Source of the DNA: Lentisphaerota bacterium
Lineage (GTDB): Bacteria; Verrucomicrobiota; Lentisphaeria; Victivallales; SZUA-371
Direction of reading: 5' to 3'
DNA length: 42,613 bases
Assembly (NCBI GenBank): GCA_003246475.1
Contig: QKAL01000103.1
Coordinates: 1 to 42,613 of the forward strand
Below the pieces are notes generated by a model. It was given only the letters and a program-made list of their open reading frames with translations, was not told where the DNA came from and ran no database searches. Below, in pieces: positions 17,376 to 27,021 of the stretch. Within the stretch, counting starts at the first letter, position 1; each line of letters begins with the position of its first letter. The position numbers and the translations under genes are program-made.

Positions 17376-19286
17376 TTAATAGCCGATGGCCCGCCAGTAG
17401 GCATACTGAAGGCCGGTCGGTGCCGATGAACTGTCGCGGTCGAAGACCACCGTGATCTCGGAATTGCTGTTGGCATAGGTATTGATGGCGATACACCCGC
17501 CCCCGGCGGTGGCCGCCTTCAGATTTCCGGTCACGTTGATGCAGGCGTTGGGAAATGCGATCGGCAAGGTTACCGTCACCGCCGTGCCCAACGTGCTGCC
17601 GTCCTCGACCAACGTGGCGGAAACCACCCCCCACTGCTCGATGGTGGCGCCCCCGTTGCCGTCCTGCGGCAGTTTCTGATAGCCGGAAGCCGCCCGTGAG
17701 GCGACATAGCCCGGCAGCGGAGTATAGACCGCCTGTCCTGCCGTATGGACCGTCGTACCGGTGATGACTGCCCCGTCCAGACTGGACGCATAGACATATA
17801 CGCCGGTGGCGGGGCGGGTCCCGGTGTTGGCCGGATTGTAGTTTTTGATTGCGCTGTTGAGGGCATAGATGCCATATGCGCCGCCCTCGAGATTGACCCC
17901 GGACAGCAGCAGATTGCTGTTGTCGATGCTGATGCCGCGCGAGGTCCCGGGCGAGGTCACCGCGTTCGGCAGCGCCACGCTGGCGTAAAACAGATAGACC
18001 CGGTTGGCGTTGGTGATGGTCAGTCCGTAGCAGTAATCCGTAGCCGTATTGACTGCGGTGTTCCGGATATTGATGCGGGAAAGCTCGACCGTTGCCGGGC
18101 AATCCTGTATCGCCACGACACCGCTGGCGCCGGTCAACGCTCCTCCGAACAATACCGCCTTGTTATTCGTGGTGGTCAACGCGGCCAGCCGGACTTTTCC
18201 CCCATAGAATTTACGTATGACTATGGTGGCGTCCTGATAGTAATACCCGTCATTGAAATTCAAGGCCGGAACGCAGCCGTTGACGTTTCTGATCGTCGCG
18301 TCTATTGCCGCCTGGATCTGGGCGGATGTGACTGCCTGTTTGTACCGTGCCCAGGTGGTTGCCAGCCCGGTTTCCGTGGCGGTGGTCGTGGTCGCCCAGC
18401 GGATGGTCGAGGTGAACACCTCGGTCAGCAGAAACGTGCCGTTGAAATTGACCGTATTCCCGATATTTACATAGTCCCCGGCCTCAAACCCGTGGGTTCC
18501 GGTCAACGTCGCTGACGCGGTCGTGCCGTCGGCGGTGATGGCGGAGACCAGCACCGACGGTTTGCCGGAAATGCCGAATGTCACGGACATATCGGCGGCC
18601 AGCCCTTTCGCGTATTGCGGATGCGGATTATCCGCCGCCACATGATCCGCCACGGATCCGGCCGGTTCGAATTTGCCCGGATGCGGACTGGCGGAAGAAT
18701 TGTGGGTGGAGACGGATCCGGCCGGTTCGAATTTGCCCGGATGCGGACTGGCGGAAGAATTATGTGTGGCCACGGAACCCAGCGGCTCGTAGCGGTCGTC
18801 ATGATTGTGATCATAGGCGGCATATAACCCGTCCAGATCCCATTGCCAGGTTTCGGCGTTGACGGTGATTCCCGTGAGATCGGAGACGTTATTGATCTGC
18901 AGCGCAAAATTTTTGCAGAGGATATTCCCGATGCGCAGTCCGGAAGTGGCGAATTTCAAATGCCGCGGAACATGGCAGACCGCCACCAGTACGTTTTCCG
19001 CGCTGGAATAAAGCCCGATCCAGTTGATGTAGAAATCGCCGATCTCGGCATTAAGAATTTTTGAATAGACGATGGTATCGGCGCCATTGAGACCGCACTG
19101 CTGAACATCGCATTGCATCATGATGTTCCCTGCTGCCGGCAACACGGTATTCACGGACGGAGCGACGTCGGCATCGAGCCCGGGAATGTCCGCAAAGATG
19201 AATTTATCCACATTCAATGTTTGATTGTTCGCTATTTTCTGAGCGATCAGCGCCGCTCCCGCCGCGGTTATTGTTGAGTTAGACAC
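17376..19286 (-). CDS. tail fibre protein
   Basis: 636 aa; N-terminal SNSTITAAGAALIAQKIANNQTLNVDKFIFADIPG; HNSSASPHPGKFEPAGSV repeats. Confidence 0.85.
   Translation of the reverse strand: MSNSTITAAGAALIAQKIANNQTLNVDKFIFADIPGLDADVAPSVNTVLPAAGNIMMQCDVQQCGLNGADTIVYSKILNAEIGDFYINWIGLYSSAENVLVAVCHVPRHLKFATSGLRIGNILCKNFALQINNVSDLTGITVNAETWQWDLDGLYAAYDHNHDDRYEPLGSVATHNSSASPHPGKFEPAGSVSTHNSSASPHPGKFEPAGSVADHVAADNPHPQYAKGLAADMSVTFGISGKPSVLVSAITADGTTASATLTGTHGFEAGDYVNIGNTVNFNGTFLLTEVFTSTIRWATTTTATETGLATTWARYKQAVTSAQIQAAIDATIRNVNGCVPALNFNDGYYYQDATIVIRKFYGGKVRLAALTTTNNKAVLFGGALTGASGVVAIQDCPATVELSRINIRNTAVNTATDYCYGLTITNANRVYLFYASVALPNAVTSPGTSRGISIDNSNLLLSGVNLEGGAYGIYALNSAIKNYNPANTGTRPATGVYVYASSLDGAVITGTTVHTAGQAVYTPLPGYVASRAASGYQKLPQDGNGGATIEQWGVVSATLVEDGSTLGTAVTVTLPIAFPNACINVTGNLKAATAGGGCIAINTYANSNSEITVVFDRDSSSAPTGLQYAYWRAIGY
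18653..18770 (-). repeat. 60-nt tandem repeat in tail fibre gene (20-aa unit GSVSTHNSSASPHPGKFEPA)
   Basis: Lines 18661 and 18721 start with identical gccggttcgaatttgcccggatgcggactggcggaagaatt, period exactly 60. Confidence 0.95.
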
Positions 19287-20271
19287 TTTGGGCCTCCTCC
19301 TCCGGTTTTAAATTGAATTTCAGTCTCAGTGCCGCCGGCAACTGTTCGTTGATATCGATGAACGGTTGCGCCATGGCGCAGACCTCTGTGCGAATGTAAA
19401 CTCGTTCCACCTTCTCCGGATCTCCCAGCGAACTGGTCCCCTGGGGAATTATTCCCATCAACACCGGCGGCACCCGATGCGCCTCCCGGACGTCGTTTGC
19501 CGAGAGGTTTTTGATGTTGATAAATTCGTCTTTCTGCCCGATGTCGCCGATCGGAATTATCTGGATCGCCTTTTCGCCGCCGTTCGCGATGTGGATATAC
19601 GCGCTTTTGAAGTTGCCGACGCCTTTGCCTTCCCGGAATCGCTGTTCCAATTCTTTCTTCAGCTCCGGGTGCAGTTTGGCGTCGTTGGTGTACAGAATGT
19701 AACCCAGGTGTGCCCCATTGACGTAATAGCGGCGCCGGAACAGGGTCGCGTCCTGATTCAACAATGCCGACTGCAGTCCGCCGATCCAATCGGGCATGCC
19801 GTAAATCTGCTGGTCGGTGTCGTATTCCTTGATCTGGATTACTTCCTGGTGATTGAAATCAAGATAAGAGCCGTTTTCGAGCAATAATCTGAAGCCGCGA
19901 TTGTCGGTCATAACCCGCATGTTGATGGCCGGAATGTGGCGCAAGGCGGTAATCTGGCCAAACAGATTCCGGAGGGTTTGAACGTAAGCGTTGCCGAAGG
20001 TCAGCAGATCGGTAGCCGCCGCCCGAAAATGCCCGGGAGCCAGACCTCCGCCGGTATAAGCGTTGGCGATCATGTTGCGGCGAAAAAGCACACATGACCC
20101 GTGCTGGCCGTTGGCCCGGCGCATTCTGCTGAGTCCGGACATCGATACCGGCGGTTCGTAGTATTCGCCGGCGGAATTGGGAAATGTTCCCAGGTAATCC
20201 AGAATTCGTTCCGAGTGCACCGGTTCCGGTTCGCCGAACGTGAAAAAGTTTTCGTTTTGTGTTTTCGCCAT
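19279..20271 (-). CDS. phage portal protein (GpQ/PBSX family)
   Basis: CVLFRRNMIANAYTGGGLAPGHFRAAATDLLTFGNAYVQTLRN...DVREAHRVPPVLMGIIPQGTSSLGDPEKV. Confidence 0.88.
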   Translation of the reverse strand: MAKTQNENFFTFGEPEPVHSERILDYLGTFPNSAGEYYEPPVSMSGLSRMRRANGQHGSCVLFRRNMIANAYTGGGLAPGHFRAAATDLLTFGNAYVQTLRNLFGQITALRHIPAINMRVMTDNRGFRLLLENGSYLDFNHQEVIQIKEYDTDQQIYGMPDWIGGLQSALLNQDATLFRRRYYVNGAHLGYILYTNDAKLHPELKKELEQRFREGKGVGNFKSAYIHIANGGEKAIQIIPIGDIGQKDEFINIKNLSANDVREAHRVPPVLMGIIPQGTSSLGDPEKVERVYIRTEVCAMAQPFIDINEQLPAALRLKFNLKPEEEAQSV

Positions 20272-20272
20272 A

Positions 20273-20812
20273 TTATCCCTCGTATGCCGCTATGCAGTTA
20301 AATGTTTCCAGCTCAAACTCGAACGGACGTATTCCCATCATCGATGACGACAGCGATTCAAATTCGTACCGCCGGCACGTCCGGCCATATTGCCGGATCA
20401 GCGTGTCGAGCAGCCACACATAGCGGCCGAAGATCGTTTCATCGATGCGCAGCCGGATCACGTCCCAGTTTTCCTCATCGAACCGTTCGGTCTGCGAGAT
20501 CGCGCCCAGTCCGAGCCGATTCCATATCCGGCTGAATCCTCCGGTGCTGCCGGCGTCTTTGGCGTTGACCAATGCGAATTTTACGCGCTTCCGGAACAGT
20601 GCGTCATCTTCACCCGGGAAACGGTCGATGTCCCGTTCCCAGCCCAGCAGTTCCACCAGCGATATCGGCGCGGTTTCCGCATCGATGGTTCCGGACACTT
20701 TATCCAGCCATCCTTGGGCCAGATCCCAGAAGGTGTCCGCGGCGCCGCCGATCTTTGTCAGCAATCCGGCCGCTTGCCAGAATCTAAGTGAAATGCGGTC
20801 ACGCGTTGGCAT
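20273..20812 (-). CDS. phage tail protein I
   Basis: 179 aa; ISLVELLGWERDIDRFPGEDDALFRKRVKFALVNAKDAGSTGGF; follows J. Confidence 0.75.
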   Translation of the reverse strand: MPTRDRISLRFWQAAGLLTKIGGAADTFWDLAQGWLDKVSGTIDAETAPISLVELLGWERDIDRFPGEDDALFRKRVKFALVNAKDAGSTGGFSRIWNRLGLGAISQTERFDEENWDVIRLRIDETIFGRYVWLLDTLIRQYGRTCRRYEFESLSSSMMGIRPFEFELETFNCIAAYEG

Positions 20813-22007
20813 CGATTACCTCCAGCGTGTTCAGCCGCGGCACTTCCAGCTCGTTGTCGATGTCTCCTCGGCTCCAGTTCAGTGCGGCGATGCCGGGAAA
20901 ATAGGCGTGCAGTTCGTGCGATAACTTCGACCAGCTGAAGAGTTCAAACGGCCTGACCTGAGTCACGTAATCGGCATAATCGGAATTTTCGCGAAAGGCG
21001 CAGCGGATGAACTGCTCGATCTCGGCCAGTAATGAGGCTTTGACCGTGTTCGACAGCGTATCGAGGAAGGTTACCGTTACCCCGATGTCATAGGTGGTTT
21101 CCGGTACCGCTTTGACCAGTAAGTCGTCGCCGTGTCCGTGGTTTCCGGCCGATATGAAATCGTTGGCCACCTGCAGGTACTCGGTCGGTGTGGTTCCGGA
21201 GTCGAACAGGATGAAGGCGTCGGCGGAACCCGGTCCCCGCGGAATGTTGTGATTGAAAAATATCCGGTCGATGCTGAAGCCGGTCTGCGCCGCGATCATC
21301 GCCTTGTATTTCGCGTCGGTGTGCCAGTCGGAGACGGCGGAAAACTGGTTGCGGACGCGCAGCCGTAACTCCGCGTCGTTTTCATCGTCGGTTCCCGGCG
21401 CGGTCAACCAGTCCTGCGCGTTGGTGACCTCTGTGATGCCTGGCACGTCCGAGTCCATGATCGAATAATAGGTGGCGCCCAGATTATAAGCCACGCCGGT
21501 TTTTTCCGCTGTGGCCTCGATGGATATGCTGGCCTGGCCGACGTCCATGATGGCCTCTGCCCGGGTGATCATCCGGTAGACATTCCCGTTGATCGAAATG
21601 GTTTTGACGCGGGTGCCGGCAGGAATCAGCAGCTGCTGTACGGTATTGCTGCGCGAAAACACCAGGTTGCCGACCGCTTTCGTGGCCGTTTTCCGCTCGA
21701 TGTCGAAACTCCAGGCCAGGATGTCCAGCATGGATCCGGAGGCGGTCTTCACGTAAAGATTGGGAACCACGCTTTTTATCATGTATGCGATCAGCCAGCG
21801 TGTCGGCTCCACGATGGATTTTGAGCAAAAACACCAGAACGCCGAGTAGCGGTTCGGGTTGCTGATCTCCAGGTGTGCGGCATCGGCGATCTGCTGCAGT
21901 TCGTCTTTCAGCCCGGCTTCGGTCACCGGCATTCCCGATGCGGCCATGGCGTCGGCAAACTGCTGCTGTTCGGCCGTCAGGTTATCCAATTCCAAATAAT
22001 CACTCAT
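20799..22007 (-). CDS. baseplate J/gp47-like protein
   Basis: NLVFSRSNTVQQLLIPAGTRVKT...TEKTGVAYNLGATYYSIMDSDVPGITEVTNAQDW. Confidence 0.85.
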   Translation of the reverse strand: MSDYLELDNLTAEQQQFADAMAASGMPVTEAGLKDELQQIADAAHLEISNPNRYSAFWCFCSKSIVEPTRWLIAYMIKSVVPNLYVKTASGSMLDILAWSFDIERKTATKAVGNLVFSRSNTVQQLLIPAGTRVKTISINGNVYRMITRAEAIMDVGQASISIEATAEKTGVAYNLGATYYSIMDSDVPGITEVTNAQDWLTAPGTDDENDAELRLRVRNQFSAVSDWHTDAKYKAMIAAQTGFSIDRIFFNHNIPRGPGSADAFILFDSGTTPTEYLQVANDFISAGNHGHGDDLLVKAVPETTYDIGVTVTFLDTLSNTVKASLLAEIEQFIRCAFRENSDYADYVTQVRPFELFSWSKLSHELHAYFPGIAALNWSRGDIDNELEVPRLNTLEVIDANA

Positions 22008-22008
22008 G

Positions 22009-22350
22009 TCAATCCCCTGCTAACGTCAATGTTATGGTTCCGAATTCATACGTCGACGCGGTCAGCGTCCATCTTCCGGATCCGGCGATGAAATTGTCCG
22101 CGGATGCGCCTATTTCCACCGTGCCGGGAATGATCCGGTCGTCATCCTCCGCCAGCAGAATGATTTTCGTCAACAGCAGATTCCGCCGTTCCGCGGAGCG
22201 CTCCGCCACCATTTTTACCAGGTAGCCGGATTCCCGGATGGCATGAATCAGATCCTGCGCGATCACGTCCCGGTCATAGATGGCCACCGCCTGACTGCCG
22301 TCCAGCGCCAGATCGTCGTTGCTGATAAGGATGTCTTTGTAAATCGCCAT
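22009..22350 (-). CDS. DUF2590-like phage baseplate protein
   Basis: 113 aa; YKDILISNDDLALDGSQAVAIYDRDVIAQDLIHAIRESGYLVKMV; between tape measure and J. Confidence 0.65.
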   Translation of the reverse strand: MAIYKDILISNDDLALDGSQAVAIYDRDVIAQDLIHAIRESGYLVKMVAERSAERRNLLLTKIILLAEDDDRIIPGTVEIGASADNFIAGSGRWTLTASTYEFGTITLTLAGD

Positions 22351-22353
22351 CGT

Positions 22354-24705
22354 TTATACTCCCTGCATCGCGAAAAGTTCTTCCATCTCCCCGGGTCCGA
22401 CCGGCGCCGTGGTGTTGATGGTGACGCCGCCGTAATTATTAACCTTGTTGTTGGTGTTGTTGCGAACGCCGCCGGCAGACACGTCGGTTTTCCGTGCGGC
22501 CGCCACACTCGGCACTGTCGGCTGCTTGACTTTCGCCTGGTCGGTCGTAACGTCGGGATTCAGGAACCCCAGCCCGGGAATGTTTGACAATGTCCGGAGG
22601 ATCTTGCCGACCCAGCCGTCCATCCCCGAAAAGATATTGACGATCCGTCCCCATAAATCGGTGCCGAGTCCGCCCAGCCAGGAGAACAGGGAGGAAATCA
22701 TCTGTATTGCCGGAACCAGTTTTCCGCTCAGCCACTCGGTTATTGCATTGAACTTGTCGAACATGCCGTTCCAGATTGAACTTATGAAATTTCCGACCCA
22801 CAGCAGTTTGTTCGAGATGTCATCGATGATCCCGCCCCAGATGTTGGAGAAGAACGAGCCGATATTGTTCCACACGTCTTTCCAGAATGACCAGATGCCG
22901 GTAACGCCGCTCCACCAGAGCGCAAACAATTTTTCCAGCAGATTGGCGATATTCGGACATATGTTCTTGAACGCGCCCCAGACATTTCCCAGCCACGCGG
23001 TGATTTTATCCCAGTTCCGGAAGGCGGCGATGACCAATCCGATTGGACCGAGCATCATCAACAGATAATCGGCATATTTGACCACGAAGGCACTGATTTC
23101 GTCCCAATAGTAAATACAGGCAACGATGGCCGCGATCAGCGCCGCTATTCCCACGACGATCCAGGTGATCGGACAGGCCAGCAGTGCGACGGTAAAGCTC
23201 CACACGGCGGCGCAGCTTCCCCAGAACCCCAGCGCCATGGCTCCCTGGGCAATCGCCACCAGTTGCGCCCATACTACCGAGGCCAGCATGACCGCTTTGT
23301 TCCAGATCAGATTGAGCCGCAGAAAATTCGCCGCATAGCTGACCCCTTTTATGCTGCCCTGCCAGATCCAGTTCCAGATCGCCGCCAGCTTTTGGGTAAA
23401 AGTCATCTCTCTGGTTACTACTTTCATGGCGACCAGCGCGTTGTTGACCAGGGTTATTTTCATGACCAGCGCTTGCCACAACTTTCCCGCCCCCATGACA
23501 ATCTTCATCGTGCCCCAGGCAATGGTCAGCGTCACGATCACGGCGGTCAGTGCCGCGATTACCCACCGCAACGGCGGACATACTTCCAGCAGCCAGTTGA
23601 CCGTCCTGCCGAACGCCGACATGGCATCAAGCACCATATTGACGCCCGGCAACAGAATCTGACCGAAGGTTATGGCCAACACTTGTCCGGTGCCGGTAAG
23701 TTTATCCAGCGGATCAACCATCTTTGCCGCCATGGTTGCCGCTCCGCTGCTGTCGTTGACCTTGGACAGATCTCCGGTGGCACTTTTCAGCTGATCGACC
23801 TTGTCCATAAGGTTGACCAGCGCCTTGCCGCCTTCCTCCCCGAACGCCAGCATTAATTTACCGGAATCGGCGGCGGTCAGTCCGGCCGGACCCAGCTTGG
23901 CTTTGATCTTTTCCAGTACATCGACCATCGGCAGCGCCTTGCCGGCAGTATCTGTGAATTTCATCCCCAGCGCTTTTTCCGCCTGGCTGATTTTATTGAG
24001 AAAAGATTTATAGGCGGTACCGGCATTGGCCCCGCCCATAGTCCCCTGCAGTACGCCGAGAACGGCCATCTGTTCGTCCATGCTTACCCCGTTGACTTTT
24101 CCGACGGACCCGAGATTGGTGAAGGCCGCGGACATTTCGTTCCCGGTAGTTCGAAACATTTTGATGGCGTAAGCGGTTTTTCCGGTGAGCTGATCCACCC
24201 ATTTGGCCTGTCCGACCTTCTTGGCGTCTTCCTGAAAAACGTTATACATTGCCCCCATGTATTTGGTGATTGTATCGGAGTTTGACTTACCGGCCTTGGC
24301 CAGCAATGCTCCCTGATAGGTGAACGCCGCCAAGGCGCCCTTGGCCAGTCCCGGGATCGAGGACTGGATGTCATAGGCCGACTTCGCAATCTCCGTGGCG
24401 TCGCCGCCGAACTGCATGGCGAATTGTTTTGACGCCTGTCCCAGTTTGTTGAGTTCGTCCGGAGATACGTCAAGGGAGGCGACTTCCCCCAGCGCTTTGG
24501 AAAACCCGCGTGCCGGATCCGTGGCCTTCAACATGGAAAAAGCCATGCCGCCGATCGCGCCGCCGCCCTTGGCAAAGTCGATGATTCCGGACCGTGCGGT
24601 CTGATGGATCTTTTGGATCGATTTGGCCACCCCCTTGGAGGGTCCGGACAGCTTGTCGATCAGACCGATGGAGAAGTACAGTTTTTCAATGGCGCCGGAA
24701 CTCAT
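22354..24705 (-). CDS. phage tail tape measure protein
   Basis: 783 aa; TMP motif AKSAYDIQSSIPGLAKGALAAFTYQGALLAKAG, GTMGGANAGTAYKSFLNKI; central TM helices. Confidence 0.9.
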   Translation of the reverse strand: MSSGAIEKLYFSIGLIDKLSGPSKGVAKSIQKIHQTARSGIIDFAKGGGAIGGMAFSMLKATDPARGFSKALGEVASLDVSPDELNKLGQASKQFAMQFGGDATEIAKSAYDIQSSIPGLAKGALAAFTYQGALLAKAGKSNSDTITKYMGAMYNVFQEDAKKVGQAKWVDQLTGKTAYAIKMFRTTGNEMSAAFTNLGSVGKVNGVSMDEQMAVLGVLQGTMGGANAGTAYKSFLNKISQAEKALGMKFTDTAGKALPMVDVLEKIKAKLGPAGLTAADSGKLMLAFGEEGGKALVNLMDKVDQLKSATGDLSKVNDSSGAATMAAKMVDPLDKLTGTGQVLAITFGQILLPGVNMVLDAMSAFGRTVNWLLEVCPPLRWVIAALTAVIVTLTIAWGTMKIVMGAGKLWQALVMKITLVNNALVAMKVVTREMTFTQKLAAIWNWIWQGSIKGVSYAANFLRLNLIWNKAVMLASVVWAQLVAIAQGAMALGFWGSCAAVWSFTVALLACPITWIVVGIAALIAAIVACIYYWDEISAFVVKYADYLLMMLGPIGLVIAAFRNWDKITAWLGNVWGAFKNICPNIANLLEKLFALWWSGVTGIWSFWKDVWNNIGSFFSNIWGGIIDDISNKLLWVGNFISSIWNGMFDKFNAITEWLSGKLVPAIQMISSLFSWLGGLGTDLWGRIVNIFSGMDGWVGKILRTLSNIPGLGFLNPDVTTDQAKVKQPTVPSVAAARKTDVSAGGVRNNTNNKVNNYGGVTINTTAPVGPGEMEELFAMQGV

Positions 24706-24756
24706 TTGCTTTTTTTCCGATTAGCGGTTATAGTTGCTATTAACAAAGGGGCTGTT

Positions 24757-24900
24757 ATGTTTGCGTTTATATTCGTCTTATTCTTTTTGATCGCTTCGTT
24801 TCTGCTGATCGGCGGAGCCGTGGCGGCATTCTGCATTATTCTGCTGCCCCACAGTCATCCGCTGAGTCGTTTTTTCCGGCGTACTGCCGTCAGACGTTGA
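24757..24900 (+). CDS. small membrane protein on strand opposite to tail operon
   Basis: MFAFIFVLFFLIASFLLIGGAVAAFCIILLPHSHPLSRFFRRTAVRR; SD-like AAAGGGG upstream; fills the gap between gpT and gpE'. Confidence 0.45.
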   Translation: MFAFIFVLFFLIASFLLIGGAVAAFCIILLPHSHPLSRFFRRTAVRR

Positions 24901-24901
24901 T

Positions 24902-25332
24902 TTATCCACCGAGCATTTTACCGAGGCGTTCCCAGAATTCGTTTTCCAGGAACCAGGCTTCAGCCAGGCTGTCGGTGCTGATCGGTCGCCCGGGAAAATG
25001 TTTCCGGGCATACACCATAAGCAGATCCAGACTGCCTTCATCTTTTTTTAACTGCTGAAGCCGCTGCTCTACTTTTTTACCTCGATCAGAACCTCGCCCT
25101 GAAATTCCTGAACGACCTCGCCGGCGATATTCAGCGCCAGTCCGAGATCGCAAAACTCATCGAGCGCTTTCTGTTGCTTCTCGTCGGTCAGGCTCCGGCG
25201 CAGAAAACGTTTTGCCGGCAGCACTTTATCGTCCGGTTTCATCTCATTGATGTACCGGTTGAAATTTTCACTGGTAACCGTAAAGGTGAAATCCGCCTTG
25301 CCGATGGTAACAACAATTTTTTTCTCAGCCAT
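24902..25332 (-). CDS. tail assembly chaperone gpE + E' (predicted -1 frameshift fusion)
   Basis: gpE frame 25332-25069 ends ...EVLIEVKK*; slippery A AAA AAG at 25072-25078; -1 frame continues KKVEQRLQQLKKDEGSLDLLMVYARKHFPGRPISTDSLAEAWFLENEFWERLGKMLGG*. Confidence 0.8.
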
Positions 25333-25393
25333 TTTTTTCTCGCTTTTCGTTAATGGGTTGTGAGTTGATGACTATTTATGGAACCGGGATCCT

Positions 25394-25852
25394 CTAGCTG
25401 GAGGAAGTTTCCGATTCCTGGTTGACGTATGGGGTGCCGTCGATTTCGACGAACTTCGGACTGGTGACGACATAATCCAGTTCGAATTCCGTTTCATCGG
25501 TGCTGCCTTTGTCGATGTTGAGCAGACTGGCCAGCTTGATCTTGCAGCCGTAAACATTGACCTTGAACTCATCGTCGCCCAGCTTGGCATAGCTCTGGAT
25601 GTCGAACGTGTCGAGATCCTGGAACGATTTGGCGGTCTTTGCCGCGTTGGTGAACGCCTTCAGTCCGCTCCGGTCGATGGTGATTTTGCCGCTGCCTTCC
25701 ACATCGCCCTTCAGCCAGCCGTCCGGACGGCCGTTTCGTTTGGCCGCCGTGCTGTTGTCGGTAATGTCCAGCGTGAATTTTTTCACGTGTACCGAAAATT
25801 CGCCCAGATCGATGTCGAAACTGAGCCCGTTGAACCTTTGTGTCCCGTTCAT
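25394..25852 (-). CDS. phage tail tube protein (DUF2597-like)
   Basis: 152 aa; FNGLSFDIDLGEFSVHVKKFTLDITDNSTAAKRNGRPDGWLKGDVEGSGKITIDRSGLK. Confidence 0.7.
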   Translation of the reverse strand: MNGTQRFNGLSFDIDLGEFSVHVKKFTLDITDNSTAAKRNGRPDGWLKGDVEGSGKITIDRSGLKAFTNAAKTAKSFQDLDTFDIQSYAKLGDDEFKVNVYGCKIKLASLLNIDKGSTDETEFELDYVVTSPKFVEIDGTPYVNQESETSSS

Positions 25853-25883
25853 ATCGGAATGCCTCCTGTTTTGTGGTTATAGG

Positions 25884-27005
25884 TTAGGAAAGATCGAGCC
25901 CCAGATACAGCGTGATCGATTTCGGACATTTGTACGGTTTGGCGGTAATCGCGATCGCAACATCGGTGTTGGAACTCCAGACGATCGAGATGGCATCCGC
26001 TGCCGGCGATTCGATCATCGGCGGCATTTCAACCCCGAGAATGGTGACCGGAACCGACGCTTGCCGCAATGGCCGCGCAAAATAGGTCTGGTTCGCGCTG
26101 ATGCTCTTGGCCGTGTCGTTCAGACGCCGGTCCGCGATCCGGCTGATGGCCAGAATGCGGACGCGACGCGCCAGATAATCCAGGATCCGGCGATATTCGT
26201 AGACTTGAAAATCTCCCCCCTCGACATCGAGCATCATGTGATCGGCCCAATACATGCCGTCATAACCGGTATACCACTGCGCGACGCTGAATCTCGCGTC
26301 GGACAAGGTGGACACGGTGGCCGAATTCAACGGATCGCCGTTCTTATCCACCGGAGCGGCGCCGAGTCCGACCAGGGCGCCGGTTACCACCCGCATCGGG
26401 CTGTCGGCAATCGAAGTGCCCGGATCGCAGAGTCTGCCGGAAACCACCCCGAGGTCATTGCCGTGCAGAAGAGGAACCAGGCAAACGCGATCGGCGGCAA
26501 CGTTATTGACCAGCAGTCCCAGCGCCGCCAGATAGTCGCTCCAGGTCTGGGTGGCGGCGTCAATGCCGGCCACCGCCGCGTGAATTGTCAAAAATTTGGC
26601 AAAACGGCTGAGGCATTCAACCGCCGCGACCTGTGCGCCTTCTACCTCGGCTTTGCTGGCGAGCTGGTGACAGATCACCACGGCTTCGACATTCAAATCG
26701 TGCGGTTTTTCGAGCACGGAATACAGAATTTCTTTCCAGTCGTCGACATCGAAATCGACGCCAACCGCATAACAGGCGAAATTGGTGCTCCGGGCATTCT
26801 GCCGGGCTGCGGTTATCTGCGTTTTGAGTTCGGAGGTTCCGGCGCCGAGAAGAGCGTCCAGATCGCTGTTCGCACTGATCGGAATGACCTTATGCAGTGA
26901 AGCGGCGTTCGCGATCTCGCCGAGATACAGCCACACGCGCTCGACCGCAGTGAAGTTACCCTGATTGTTGTTAACCTGAATTACATTTACGGTTCCGGTT
27001 GCCAT
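25884..27005 (-). CDS. phage tail sheath protein (DUF2586-like)
   Basis: 373 aa; VNVIQVNNNQGNFTAVERVWLYLG..., SDARFSVAQWYTGYDGMYWADHMMLDVEGGDFQVYEYRRILDYLARRVRI. Confidence 0.75.
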   Translation of the reverse strand: MATGTVNVIQVNNNQGNFTAVERVWLYLGEIANAASLHKVIPISANSDLDALLGAGTSELKTQITAARQNARSTNFACYAVGVDFDVDDWKEILYSVLEKPHDLNVEAVVICHQLASKAEVEGAQVAAVECLSRFAKFLTIHAAVAGIDAATQTWSDYLAALGLLVNNVAADRVCLVPLLHGNDLGVVSGRLCDPGTSIADSPMRVVTGALVGLGAAPVDKNGDPLNSATVSTLSDARFSVAQWYTGYDGMYWADHMMLDVEGGDFQVYEYRRILDYLARRVRILAISRIADRRLNDTAKSISANQTYFARPLRQASVPVTILGVEMPPMIESPAADAISIVWSSNTDVAIAITAKPYKCPKSITLYLGLDLS

Positions 27006-27021
27006 TTTTCAGTTTTCCTTA

